DNA of 64,000 nt. Source: Bradyrhizobium sp. 200. Its GTDB lineage: Bacteria; Pseudomonadota; Alphaproteobacteria; Rhizobiales; Xanthobacteraceae. Within the stretch, counting starts at the first letter, position 1. Each line of letters starts with the position of its first letter. Position numbers and translations under genes: made by a program. Shown here piece after piece: positions 37,923-47,212 of the stretch. The stretch spans positions 3,268,001 to 3,332,000 of the forward strand of contig NZ_CP064689.1 of assembly GCF_023100945.1 (NCBI RefSeq), read 5' to 3'. Below the pieces are notes generated by a model, which did no database searches, was not told the origin of the DNA, and was given only the letters and a program-made list of their open reading frames with translations.

Positions 37923-38747
37923 TCAGAATGCACGCGTAAGTTTGAAATAGCGATCGCCGACGATGAGGCCGGCTGCGATCACGACGATTTGCACCGTTGC
38001 CACGGCTGCGATCGTCGGATCGATGCTCCACTCCAGATAATTCACGATTGCGATCGGCAGCGTGGTGCTCCCGGGACCGACCAGAAACAATGACTTCTCG
38101 AGGTCAACGAACGAAATGATGAAGGAGAAGAGCCCTCCGGCCACGACGCCTGGACGAATGACGGGCCATGTGACACGCCAGAATGCTGTGAGCGGACGGG
38201 CGCCCATGACGAGCGCTGCCTCTTCCAGCTGTCGATCGGCCCCGATGAGCGAAGCCGTGACGAGCCGAACCATCCACGGCAAAGCAATGAGACTGTGGGC
38301 AAGCGCAAGACCGCCGAACGTCATCGCGACCTGGACACCTGTTGCGATCTCGATCTCGATGAGAAACATGTAAAGCGCGGCGCCCGCGACAATACCGGGG
38401 ACGATGAGGGGAGCGAGCAGGATGGATTGAACCAGTTCCCGGCCACGAAACGCGCCGCGAGCCAGCACGACGGAAGCGGGCACGCCGACCAGCAGGCTCA
38501 CTAGGGTTGCAACAATACCGAGCTTTAGACTTGTCAGGAAGCCGTCCCGAAATCGTTCCATTTCCCAAGCCGCGACATACCAGTTCAGCGTATATCCTCG
38601 GGGCGGAAAGCTGATGATCTTGTTGTCGAAGAAGCTGACCCACGCCACCGCGAACAGCGGAGCGAGCACCATGATGAAGGCGATGACGCAAGTCCCGATC
38701 ATGACGGGTCGGAACGAGCGCGCAGGTGTTGAGGCTGTTGGCTGCAC
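37923..38747 (-). CDS. ABC transporter permease (PotC type)
   Basis: 274 residues, six predicted membrane helices. The EAA loop LEEAALVMGARPLTAFWRV (near residue 172-190) contacts the ATPase. It starts with GTG two bases after the stop of the other permease gene, showing translational coupling. It forms the inner-membrane channel with the PotB-type permease. The sequence class is shared by importers for polyamines, opines and aromatic or phosphonate compounds, so the cargo is not known. Confidence 0.9.
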   Translation of the reverse strand: MQPTASTPARSFRPVMIGTCVIAFIMVLAPLFAVAWVSFFDNKIISFPPRGYTLNWYVAAWEMERFRDGFLTSLKLGIVATLVSLLVGVPASVVLARGAFRGRELVQSILLAPLIVPGIVAGAALYMFLIEIEIATGVQVAMTFGGLALAHSLIALPWMVRLVTASLIGADRQLEEAALVMGARPLTAFWRVTWPVIRPGVVAGGLFSFIISFVDLEKSLFLVGPGSTTLPIAIVNYLEWSIDPTIAAVATVQIVVIAAGLIVGDRYFKLTRAF

Positions 38748-38749
38748 CG

Positions 38750-39646
38750 CTACACCGTCCCGTAGCGCTTCTGAAGCGTCAGGCTGGAGAGAACGGTCAG
38801 GATAAAGGTCACGCCCATGAGAATGAAGGCAAGGCTGGCTGCGAAGGGCCAGTTGTAAACCTTGATCGCCTGCTCATACACCTTCGGTGCCATCATCTGG
38901 AATGAAGGGCCGCCAATCAGCACCGGTGTCGCGTATGCATTGACGGCCAGGACAAAACACAGCAGGCAACCCGAGAAGATGCCCGGTACAGCCAGGGGCA
39001 GCAGCACGCGAAAGAACATTTTCCACGGGCGAGCACCGAGACTGAGTGCTGCCTCTTCATAGATTTCACCAATGCCTTCGAAAACGCTCTGCAGCGAGAT
39101 GATCATGAAGGGCAGCAACACGGCAATGAGACCGATGACGACTGCGCTGCCCGTGTAGAGGATCCGGACCGGCTCGGAGATGATGCCGGTAAAGATGAGG
39201 GTCGAATTCACCAGGCCGCGATCGGCGAGCAACACCATCCATCCGGCGGCGCGTACGGCGTTGCCCATCAGCAGCGGAACGACGGTGGCCAGAATGAGTG
39301 CCGTCTTGATGATGGGATGCGAGATTCGGCTCAGAATGTAAGCCGCAGGAAGTCCAAGCAGCAGGCACACGACCGTGCAACTGAACGCGACCGTCAGCGT
39401 GCGCAGAAGGATCCAGAGATAAAATGGATCACTGAAGAAGCGAACGTAGTTCTCGAGCGTCAGCCCTTCCGCGACGACCGCGCCCGCTTCGAAATGCGAA
39501 ACGCTGTACTTGGCCATCAGGAACAGCGGCAGGATCAGCCCGAGCAGGACCAATGCCAAGCTAGGCAGCAGCAGCCAGCCCGCCCTCGATCGAGGGGTCG
39601 AACTGGCCGCCTGGCTGTCTGCACGGGCCGTGAGAGTTCCGTTCAA
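38750..39646 (-). CDS. ABC transporter permease (PotB type)
   Basis: 298 residues from a TTG that overlaps the binding-protein stop (TTGA); a longer frame begins at 39679. There are about six membrane spans after a Ser/Arg-rich 25-residue leader. The EAA loop YEEAALSLGARPWKMFFRV lies near residue 197. It pairs with the PotC-type permease. Overlaps on both sides show a tightly packed operon of binding protein, two permeases, ATPase and molybdoenzyme. Confidence 0.88.
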   Translation of the reverse strand: MNGTLTARADSQAASSTPRSRAGWLLLPSLALVLLGLILPLFLMAKYSVSHFEAGAVVAEGLTLENYVRFFSDPFYLWILLRTLTVAFSCTVVCLLLGLPAAYILSRISHPIIKTALILATVVPLLMGNAVRAAGWMVLLADRGLVNSTLIFTGIISEPVRILYTGSAVVIGLIAVLLPFMIISLQSVFEGIGEIYEEAALSLGARPWKMFFRVLLPLAVPGIFSGCLLCFVLAVNAYATPVLIGGPSFQMMAPKVYEQAIKVYNWPFAASLAFILMGVTFILTVLSSLTLQKRYGTV

Positions 39647-40704
39647 GCTTTGAATTCCTTGTTCCACCACTCGACCCATTTCGGATCGCTCTTTGCCGCA
39701 TAGGGGTAATCGACGAAGTTCAGCTTCGCGACCTGGTCAGCGGTGAACTCTAGGCTCTTGCGCGCTTCGGGGTTGAGTTCTGCGTTGTTAGTCGCAACCG
39801 AATACGACGTTGCAACCGAAATTGCCCCCATCGGCTTTGGCTGCAACATGGCTTCGAGATATTGGTAGGCGGCCTCGGTGTTACGTGCGCGCTTGGTAAT
39901 GCCGGCGCCGAAGGAGATGAAGACGGCACCCTCCTTGGGGTAGGACCAGCGGATCGGGAGCCCTTCCTTCTCCCATTGCACCGCCCGGGCGCTGTAATTG
40001 GCCGAAATCCAGATCTCCTCGGATTGGAACGCGGCCGCGAGCGTCTGATGCGACGGGTAGAGACGCGGCTGCACTGCCTTCTTCAGGTCCAGCAGGGCCG
40101 GAAAGGCCTTGCTGACATCCCCCATCGTGCCGCCGTTCGCCAGCGAGGCGGCATAGATGTAGTTGAAGTAGATCTGATCCATGATCCCGACGCGCCCGGC
40201 GTATTTCGGATTCCATAGATCGGCAAAACTGCTCGGCGGTGTCGGGATCTTCGCCGGATTGTAGAGAATAACGACGCCGCCATAGATACAGGGTACGAGA
40301 TAGGGCAGGCGGAACTTTTCGATGATGTGACCGCTGCTCGGGATGCGCGATACATCGAGTGTTTCGAGAACGCCCTGTGAGTTCATCTCATACGCGTCGG
40401 CATCGCTGAGCCACGTCACATCGACGGTACCCCGCGGCAACCGCCGTTCGGCGAGCAGCTTGGCCTTGCGCTCGGGGACTGGCGCGAGGTCGTGGACGAT
40501 GCGCAGTTGCGACGAGCCGAACGCCGGGTTCTCGAACCCCTTCACGATGCGCTCGTTCCAGTCACCGCCCCAATTCGAGACGACGAGTTCTGCGCCCTGA
40601 GCCTTGGTTTCGCTTGGGAGCAGGGCTCCCAAAGCTGCGGCCGACCCCAACTCGAGAAAACGCCGTCGATCCAACCCGCCTTGGAAAACGCTTCGGTGTG
40701 TCAT
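39643..40704 (-). CDS. ABC transporter substrate-binding protein (polyamine/PotD-like), Tat-exported
   Basis: 353 residues. The signal is of the twin-arginine type (LDRRRFLELGSAAALGALLP). The mature protein begins with AELVVSNWGGDWNERIVKGF, a pattern of the PotD/Fe3+-binding cluster F family, and has the WLSDADAYEM and SFADLWNPKYAGRVG motifs. Start 40704 follows GGGGGCAGCC. It is the first gene of the operon, and the divergent promoter region (40705-40844) is shared with the response regulator gene. That makes the two-component system a candidate controller. Confidence 0.88.
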   Translation of the reverse strand: MTHRSVFQGGLDRRRFLELGSAAALGALLPSETKAQGAELVVSNWGGDWNERIVKGFENPAFGSSQLRIVHDLAPVPERKAKLLAERRLPRGTVDVTWLSDADAYEMNSQGVLETLDVSRIPSSGHIIEKFRLPYLVPCIYGGVVILYNPAKIPTPPSSFADLWNPKYAGRVGIMDQIYFNYIYAASLANGGTMGDVSKAFPALLDLKKAVQPRLYPSHQTLAAAFQSEEIWISANYSARAVQWEKEGLPIRWSYPKEGAVFISFGAGITKRARNTEAAYQYLEAMLQPKPMGAISVATSYSVATNNAELNPEARKSLEFTADQVAKLNFVDYPYAAKSDPKWVEWWNKEFKA

Positions 40705-40844
40705 GGCTGCCCCCAATGTTTGCGCGGTGGCCGTTGGCCTCGCTCTATGTTCCGGTTACGGACCCTAGGGGCGCGGTGCTTCCTGAATGTGTTGCAATTG
40801 TTTCTGGATTGTTTCATGCTTGCCCGATCGGCCCCTGGAGGCAC

Positions 40845-41585
40845 TTGATCAAGAGGCTTTTGCTCATCGAGGATGACGATACATTCGCCATCCTGCTCGC
40901 CGCCTACTTCAAGACCGCAGGCTACGCCACAGAGCGCGTTGGTTCGGCAGAAGTGGGATTGAGGAAGCTTGACCGCGAGGCGTGGGACGCCATCATCGTA
41001 GACCTCAATCTGCCCGACGAAGACGGCATCGTGCTGATACGCATGTTGAGGGCGAGATCGTCGATTCCGATCGTCGTGGTGACAGGCCGGAGCGAGGCCG
41101 AGGATCGATTGGTCGCGTTGGAGATCGGCGCCGACGATTTTGTGCCCAAGCCTTTCGAGCCGCGCGAACTGGTGCTGCGTCTCAACAACATCCTGCGTCG
41201 AGGCGACCGGCAAGCCGGCGAGGCCGGATTGCGGCTGGATTGCGCAGGGGGTGAATTGGATTTGCGGGGCCGAACGCTGCTTAACGCCTCGGGCGAGAGC
41301 GTTGATCTCAGTGCCGCCGAGTTCTCGCTGCTCAACGTGCTTGCCAGAAGCCAGGATCGTGCCTTGACCCGAGCCCAGATCATCGATGCGGTGGCGACCG
41401 GCGAGTCGCCGGACTCCGAGCGCGCCATCGACATCCGGATTTCGCGGCTTCGCAGAAAAATGGCGCAGGCGGGGCTCAATTCCTCGTTGCTGCGGACCGT
41501 GCGAGGGTACGGCTACAAGCTGGAGTCCGTCGGGCGAAGAGGTCACGTCAGAGGCAAGGCCGGTGCCTCGAGCTCGGACGCGTAG
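40845..41585 (+). CDS. OmpR/PhoB family response regulator
   Basis: 246 residues. The receiver domain has the acidic pocket LIEDDD, phospho-Asp in AIIVDLNLPDEDG (near residue 51) and Lys in FVPKPFEPRE. It is followed by a winged-helix output domain ending in RTVRGYGYKLE. A TTG at 40845 with GGAGG five bases upstream is the best start; the longer frame runs into the divergent promoter. It runs towards the histidine kinase gene, and the two 3' ends overlap by 43 bases. They are probably a cognate pair. Confidence 0.9.
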   Translation: MIKRLLLIEDDDTFAILLAAYFKTAGYATERVGSAEVGLRKLDREAWDAIIVDLNLPDEDGIVLIRMLRARSSIPIVVVTGRSEAEDRLVALEIGADDFVPKPFEPRELVLRLNNILRRGDRQAGEAGLRLDCAGGELDLRGRTLLNASGESVDLSAAEFSLLNVLARSQDRALTRAQIIDAVATGESPDSERAIDIRISRLRRKMAQAGLNSSLLRTVRGYGYKLESVGRRGHVRGKAGASSSDA

Positions 41586-43816
41586 GCTTGCATCTGTGCG
41601 ATCGCCTTGTTGAGGTCGTCACGTAGCGCTTCCGCCTGTGGTCTGGACATCTCTTCTTCGCCAGCGGATTTGGGCGCGAATGCTTTGGCTGCAAGCTCCA
41701 CGAAGCCAAAAAGGCCCGCAACGGAGTGAACCTTGTGTAGTAGACGTCCGAGCTTGCGACGATCGTTCGAGCGCCTGGCCAACTCGGCTGCCGTCTTTCG
41801 GAACGTGGCGATGGCCGCATCGACGATCGCACGAACATTGTCACGACCGATATCGACCACCATGCGATCAAGGCGCGCGCTGTCGAAAGTACCGGTCACA
41901 TCCCCACGCTGCGGAAAACGTATGCGGTCCTTCGGCTGAAGAACGCTTACGCCTTCTGGGGCGCGCGTGTTGGCAAGTGTCTCGGCAAGTTGTTCCAGCG
42001 ATACCGGCTTCTCGATGAAGCCCGTGAAGCCGGCCGCAAAATAGGCTTTGACTTCTTCGGGCAAAGCGTTGCCCGTCAGGGCAATAATCGGCGGATGTCT
42101 CCCGCTGAGATCCATGAGTGCGATTTTCCGGGCAACGTCGATGCCGGACATCTCTTGCATGGAAATATCGAGAAGGACCGCATCGTAGGAATCTCGCTGA
42201 AGTGCGTGCAATCCCTCCACGCCGTCGAGTGCGGTCGTCACCTTGTGGCCGAGGCGCTTGAGAAGCGCCTCCACCACGATCAGATTGGTCTGTTCGTCGT
42301 CTACGACGAGAACGCTGAGCGGGGGACGGGCGGCAAGGGGTGGCCTCGGCCGTGCGACCGCCCGCATCGGGTCTGCGTCGTCCTTGCTTGCCAAGGGAAT
42401 TTCGACCCACGCACGTGTCCCACGGCGAGCGGCAGGCGACAAGCCGACCCGGGCGCCAATCGCTTGCGCTAATTCTTCGCAAATAGATAGGCCAAGGCCA
42501 TAGCCCTCGATGCCTGCTTCGATATGTTCCTTCTGCCTGGAGTACGGGACAAATAGCTCGTCTTGACGGTCCTTGGCGATGCCCGGGCCAGTGTCTGTAA
42601 TGGTGATCCGTATCACCGCCTCGCCCGTATCGCTCCAGCCCGGCGATGCCGCAAACGCAATCGTGCCGGAAGAAGTATATTTGAACGCATTTCCAAGCAG
42701 GTTCAGAATGATCTGTCGCAGCCGTCTGGGGTCCGTCGCGACGGAGTCCGGCAAATCCTTGCGCATACGCGAATGGAACTTCAATCCCCTCTGATCCGCC
42801 ATCAACTTCGCGATGTTCGTCATTTCGTCCAGCAACGGGCGGCACTCCACTGTTTCGCGACGAATGTCGAGATGGCCCAAATTTACGCTCGCGACATCGA
42901 GAATGTCGTTCAGAACGTCGCGCATAGAACGGGCGGCCCCCAGAAGGCTGGACATCATGGCCTTTTGCCGCTTGGACATCCCCTCGCCTTCAAGCAGCTG
43001 GGCAACACCAAAGATGACATTTAGTGGATTGCGCAGTTCATGGCCGACCTTGGCGATGAACTGGGCCCGCATCGCGATCTCCCCCTCGGCTTGGGCGCGA
43101 GCGGTTCGCAGGTCACGTTCCCGTTCCTTCAGTACTGTGATGTCAGCGCGAATGCTGGTGACGCCTCCAGATGCCGTACGTCGCTCGCTGACCTGGATCC
43201 AACGGCCGTCTGAAAGTTGCTGTTCGAAGAAGCCAATCCCCGCCTGATGGAAGGAAATTCGTCGTTGAGCCCAGACTTCCTCGTCTTCGTTGATCTTGAA
43301 TACGCCCCTTCGGATGCTTTCCCGAACCAGGTCAGGAAAGTACAGACCAGGTACCATGAGGTCTGCCACGGTGGGATAAAGGCCCCTATATTGCTCGTTG
43401 CAAATGAGCAACCGATCCTGTGCGTCGTACAGCACAAAGGCCTCAGGGAGCGCTTCAATGCCCTCAATTAAGGCGCCTGTCAGATCATGATCGTGTCTGC
43501 TCTCGTCGATTGGTTGCAGAAAGATTGCGCCGGACGCGTCAAACCTGCTGACTTTTCGACCGAAGATCAGGCCATGCATTGCGCTTGGACAGGCCGGACA
43601 AGCCACCACCCGGCCCGTGAAAGCGGAATTGTCCTTGACGGCAGTTCTCGCGAGGAGGCTCAACGACACCGTCGTTCCGTTAATCGCAACCTGTGCTTCG
43701 CCCTCGATCGACCGCGAACGATCCTTTCCCGCCCGCAGCGGAGCCGGGGTTGATGGATCGGTCCAGACGATCCGGTTGGAGCGACTGGACCACTGCCACA
43801 GTGCAAGCATTTCCAT
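41543..43816 (-). CDS. Hybrid sensor histidine kinase with PAS, receiver and Hpt domains
   Basis: 757 residues. After an N-terminal variable region (1-100), a PAS-type sensor starts near EGIEALPEAFVLYDAQDRLL. The phospho-accepting His lies in FIAKVGHELRNPLN near residue 262, and the ATPase boxes are NLLGNAFKY, DTGPGIA and GIEGYGLGLSI. A receiver domain (phospho-Asp in VLLDISM) and a C-terminal Hpt-like segment (KVHSVAGLFG) complete an internal phosphorelay. No membrane span is evident, so it probably senses a cytoplasmic ligand. The overlap with the response regulator 3' end is 43 bases. Confidence 0.88.
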   Translation of the reverse strand: MEMLALWQWSSRSNRIVWTDPSTPAPLRAGKDRSRSIEGEAQVAINGTTVSLSLLARTAVKDNSAFTGRVVACPACPSAMHGLIFGRKVSRFDASGAIFLQPIDESRHDHDLTGALIEGIEALPEAFVLYDAQDRLLICNEQYRGLYPTVADLMVPGLYFPDLVRESIRRGVFKINEDEEVWAQRRISFHQAGIGFFEQQLSDGRWIQVSERRTASGGVTSIRADITVLKERERDLRTARAQAEGEIAMRAQFIAKVGHELRNPLNVIFGVAQLLEGEGMSKRQKAMMSSLLGAARSMRDVLNDILDVASVNLGHLDIRRETVECRPLLDEMTNIAKLMADQRGLKFHSRMRKDLPDSVATDPRRLRQIILNLLGNAFKYTSSGTIAFAASPGWSDTGEAVIRITITDTGPGIAKDRQDELFVPYSRQKEHIEAGIEGYGLGLSICEELAQAIGARVGLSPAARRGTRAWVEIPLASKDDADPMRAVARPRPPLAARPPLSVLVVDDEQTNLIVVEALLKRLGHKVTTALDGVEGLHALQRDSYDAVLLDISMQEMSGIDVARKIALMDLSGRHPPIIALTGNALPEEVKAYFAAGFTGFIEKPVSLEQLAETLANTRAPEGVSVLQPKDRIRFPQRGDVTGTFDSARLDRMVVDIGRDNVRAIVDAAIATFRKTAAELARRSNDRRKLGRLLHKVHSVAGLFGFVELAAKAFAPKSAGEEEMSRPQAEALRDDLNKAIAQMQAYASELEAPALPLT

Positions 43817-44276
43817 TGAGTCTACTTCGGCTTGGGCGGGTTGACCGACAAAATACGGATGATGTCGCCAGACGGCAACCTGGCACAGATGCCCCGGATC
43901 AGTATTTTGACTAGTGCGGTGGATGACCCCTTATTCGGTGCTGCGCTAATCCTGCATCGTCCGGAAGTTTTCTCGCTCGATCCCTTCACGTTCTATTGAG
44001 GCGTTTTCCCCGATTTTTCGCCACGCCTGGCTTCATCGAAACACATTGATTCCGGACGCATCGAGGCGGTTTTCGTCGCCAGCAGGCCAATTAAATTCGG
44101 AGGCAAGATGGCCGATGATGCGCTGGTCACGCGTGCGCGCCAGCTCGCCACTGATCCGCGCGAATACGTGCTTCAAAACGCCGGGTTCAAGTTAGATGAA
44201 GCAGCCACCGATTCTCAGCGCTGCGCGGACGTTGCGTCGGGAGGCGCTCGACAAAATAGACTGCGCTTACCACACG
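43817..44276. other. Interval without a clear gene
   Basis: No family match was seen. One frame at 44108 (ATG after GGAGGCAAG) opens with MADDALVTRARQLATDPREY and then loses coherence, while another frame continues with LRREALDKIDCAYH. That would fit a frameshifted gene of unknown type. It borders the run of remnants to 45636. Confidence 0.35.
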
Positions 44277-44740
44277 TCAGCGGCCGGCCTTACGTTCAAC
44301 CTCCAGCCGCTGCTCGGCGCCGCTGCGCAGAGAAGCGAGTTGTTTGAGGATGCCATCCGGATCGACCAGCAGGTTGGGCTCGCCGGGCTTTCGCTCCGCC
44401 AGCTTGTCTCGGGCTTCGGTCAATCCGTTTGAAAAGGGATGGGTTGTAAGATGAACCGTAACGGGCTGGATCAATTGTTTGACTAGCTTGCTGAGCCGAT
44501 CCACGCTACGCAATGTAGTCTTCGACCTGTTTCGAGTCCTTGACGGCATTGAGACCCAGTCCGCCCGGCGAGGTAGGTGTTGGGACCGTCCTTGACGTCG
44601 AAAGCGTAGGAGGCGGGCCAAGCGTATGGCCGGGCGTCTCGATCACTCCGAACTTATTGCCTCCAAAGCCGACGACATCGCTATCCTTCACCACAATTTG
44701 TTGCGGAATCATCGACCAGCGATGTCGAACTAATCCACGT
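44277..44740 (-). pseudogene. Frameshifted metallo-beta-lactamase-fold hydrolase fragment
   Basis: The reading runs through three frames on the minus strand. First comes VVGFGGNKFGVIETPGHTLG, then ASYAFDVKDGPNTYLA, then GGLGLNAVKDSKQVEDYIA to a stop. A final frame gives VHLTTHPFSNGLTEARDKLA and ends at 44277. Together these give the C-terminal half of an MBL-fold protein in order, ending as subclass B3-type proteins do. The N-terminal metal-binding HxHxDH region is absent. At least two frameshifts and a truncation make it non-functional. Confidence 0.8.
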
Positions 44741-44841
44741 GCGACTTAAGGGAGCAACCCCCCAGCAGCACGGTGCGGGGGCGCGCTCGGGGGGAAAGGA
44801 TCATGCGGGCTTGGGAGCGGACAGGCTCGGCGGCGACCGGC

Positions 44842-45058
44842 AGAGTTCATCGCCTCGGAAGGGTGGTTCGTGCTTGGCGAGGTCGTCGCGGTATACATCG
44901 ATAAGTCCTTGATCGAGGACGGCATCTACAACACTGCACTTGCGCGTCCCATACTGCGCGCTGGCCGCGGTGGAGATTACCTCGAGGTCCGTACGGAAAA
45001 CATGTTCGAGATGAAGCGCCCGCCTGGCAGCAGCAAGCCGGAGTTCCATGGCACCTGA
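44842..45058 (+). pseudogene. C-terminal remnant of a flavin-reductase-like domain protein
   Basis: An open frame carries FVLGEVVAVYIDKSLIEDG, then ARPILRAGRGGDYLEVRTEN and FEMKRPPG. This closely follows the C-terminal pattern of the flavin reductase/DIM6-NTAB family (VIGEVVGVHID...ARPI-R-GG-Y). Only about 70 codons are left, without the FMN-binding N-terminal half. It has lost its 5' part. Confidence 0.65.
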
Positions 45059-45123
45059 TGGCGAGGAGATGAAGATAGGGACGACTTTGAGACTGACAAG
45101 CGGACAGTGCGGAGTGACGCCAA

Positions 45124-45636
45124 TCAAGACCTCAGGCCCCACGTGTACAGGCCAAGAGCGAGCAGTGAAAACGCGCTCAGCACGACGCCGAGCGCGAACA
45201 TTGCTTCATGCGACACTGTGGCGGCAAGCCATACGCCGATTGCGGCGTTCATCATCTGCCAGAAACCCAGCAGCGCCGAGGCGGCGCCTGCCTTCTCTCC
45301 GAATGGAGAGAGCGCCCGCGCGGTAGCCAGTGGGCTGACAACGCCCATGCCGAGGAGAAATACGCACATCGCGCCCAGAAACGGCAAGAAAGTCGGGCTG
45401 ATCATCGAGATGAGCAGGATCGCAAGGCTGCTGGCGGCCGTCGCCCACAATCCTGCCCGGATCGGCGGATCCAGCCCGTAGCGCGGTGCCAATTTTGTCG
45501 CCAGCATACCCGCGGCGAATACGATAATTGATGCCGTCGCTATAGCGTCCGGGCTGGTTGATTTGTGAGTTTGCCCGGCCGCTACAGGCTCGCGGGAAAA
45601 CCACGATAAGGAGCGCTGGCTTACGATCCGGCTCAT
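45124..45636 (-). pseudogene. C-terminal remnant of an MFS transporter (Bcr/CflA drug-resistance type)
   Basis: About 170 residues remain where a transporter has about 400. Hydrophobic helices alternate with the typical GMGVVSPLATARALSPFGEK, then AGAASALLGFWQMMNAAIG, which are the eleventh and twelfth segments of Bcr/CflA-like exporters. The first 55 residues do not follow the family, and the N-terminal helices are missing. It is read towards the remnants to its left. Confidence 0.7.
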
Positions 45637-45679
45637 TTCACGCCCACATGACGCCTAGCGATGATAGTTCGCTTGCAAT

Positions 45680-45705
45680 GTTTAGTAAATTATGTTCCAC
45701 TAAAC
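45680..45705. promoter_or_regulatory. Inverted repeat upstream of the ABC/dihydroxyacetone kinase operon
   Basis: GTTTAGT and ACTAAAC form a perfect 7-bp inverted repeat with a 12-base spacer. A second GTTTAG...CAAAC pair lies near 45758-45773. Both are between the MFS remnant and the binding-protein start at 45864 in AT-richer DNA. A regulator site for the operon is likely; the helix-turn-helix protein encoded at 54450 is one candidate to bind it. Confidence 0.45.
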
Positions 45706-45863
45706 AAATCGAGCTTCGCCGGTCCTTAAGAATCCGGGAAAGCGCGAGGAAACGTTAGTTTAGCGAATCAAACCGTCACGGACTGTGTCGCACCGCTCGA
45801 AGCATTCGAGCGGGCAGGAACGCCGCGCCATGTCGATGGCCGGCTTAACGGAGGGAAATGCGC

Positions 45864-47204
45864 ATGAACACGATGAAGGCGCTTTTTGTTGCAGGTGGTG
45901 CCCTTGGCGCCGCGCTCGGTAGCGGAGCTATGACCACGCCCGCGCACGCGCAGGGCAAGACGATCACGCTCTGTTGGGCCGCATGGGACCCGGCCAACGC
46001 GCTGGTCGAACTGTCGAAGGATTTCACCGCCAAGACCGGGATCGGCATGAAGTTCGAATTCGTGCCCTGGACCAATTATGCCGACCGCTTCCTGAACGAA
46101 CTCAATTCGCGCGGTTCGTTGTGCGACCTCCTGATCGGCGATTCGCAGTGGATCGGCGGCGCCGCCGAGAATGGCCAGTACGTCAAGCTGAATGACTTCT
46201 TCAAGAAGGAAGGCATCAGCATGGACGACTACATGCCGGCCACCGTGATCGGCTATTCGCAGTGGCCGAAGAATACGCCGAACTATTGGGCGCTACCGGC
46301 GATGGGCGACGCGGTGGGCTGGACCTATCGCAAGGACTGGTTTGCGCGGCCGGACGTGCAGGCGGACTTCAAGGCCAAATATGGCCGTGATCTCGCGGTG
46401 CCGAAGACGCTCGACGAACTCCGCGACATCGCCAAGTTCTTCCAGGGCCGCGAGATCGACGGCAAGAAGGTCTATGGTGCGTCGATCTATACCGAGCGCG
46501 GTTCCGAAGGCATCACCATGGGCGTTTCGAACTATCTCTACGACTACGGCTTCAAATATCAGGATCCCAACAAGCCCTATGCGATGGACGGTTTCGTCAA
46601 CTCGGCGGGGGCCGTGAAGGGGCTCGAAGCCTACAAGGAGCTCTACAAATGCTGCACGCCCCCCGGCGCCTCCAACTCCTACATGTCGGAAGGTCTTGAT
46701 GCCTTCAAGTCCGGCCAGGTCGCGCTGCAGATGAACTTCTTCGCCTTCTTCCCAGGTCTCTACAAGGATCCGAATGTCGGCGGCGACAAGATCGGTTTCT
46801 TCTCCAATCCGGCCGCCACCACCCGGGCAACCCAGCTCGGCGGACAGGGCATCTCCGTGGTTTCCTATTCCAAGAACCAGGGCGAAGCGCTGCAATACAT
46901 CAAATGGTTCGCGGGCAATGATGTGCAGAAGAAGTGGTGGGCGCTGGGCGGCTATTCCTGCGCCAAATCCGTGCTGAACGATCCGGGCTTCCCGGACAGC
47001 GCTCCGTTCGCCAAGGAGTTCCTGACGTCGATGGGCATGGTGGTCGACTTCTGGGCTGAGCCCTCCTACGCGCAGCTCCTGCAAGCCGAGCAGAAACGGG
47101 TGCATGACTACGTGGTCGCCGACAAGGGCACCGCGCAGGAAGCGCTCGACGGACTGGTGAAAGATTGGAAAGCCATTTTCAAGGAAGAGGGCAAGAAGTT
47201 CTAG
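45864..47204 (+). CDS. ABC transporter substrate-binding protein (sugar/polyol type)
   Basis: 446 residues with a signal peptide ending near TTPAHA (about residue 29). It is a cluster-D carbohydrate-binding protein: ITLCWAAWDPANALVELSKD, then EFVPWTNYADRFLNELNSRG, and GGQGISVVSYSKNQGEAL in the C-terminal lobe. Start 45864 has GGAGGG at spacing eight; ATG 45858 is also possible. Its operon contains two permeases, two ATPases and a PTS-type dihydroxyacetone kinase, so the cargo is probably a triose, glycerol-like polyol or a sugar that yields dihydroxyacetone. Confidence 0.9.
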   Translation: MNTMKALFVAGGALGAALGSGAMTTPAHAQGKTITLCWAAWDPANALVELSKDFTAKTGIGMKFEFVPWTNYADRFLNELNSRGSLCDLLIGDSQWIGGAAENGQYVKLNDFFKKEGISMDDYMPATVIGYSQWPKNTPNYWALPAMGDAVGWTYRKDWFARPDVQADFKAKYGRDLAVPKTLDELRDIAKFFQGREIDGKKVYGASIYTERGSEGITMGVSNYLYDYGFKYQDPNKPYAMDGFVNSAGAVKGLEAYKELYKCCTPPGASNSYMSEGLDAFKSGQVALQMNFFAFFPGLYKDPNVGGDKIGFFSNPAATTRATQLGGQGISVVSYSKNQGEALQYIKWFAGNDVQKKWWALGGYSCAKSVLNDPGFPDSAPFAKEFLTSMGMVVDFWAEPSYAQLLQAEQKRVHDYVVADKGTAQEALDGLVKDWKAIFKEEGKKF

Positions 47205-47212
47205 TATAGCAG

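Noticed and set aside
44108-44347. 80-codon frame with a GGAGGCAAG site
   Set aside because: The start looks real, but the second half loses coherence and no family was recognised. It may be a broken gene, so it is described only as part of the gene-poor interval.
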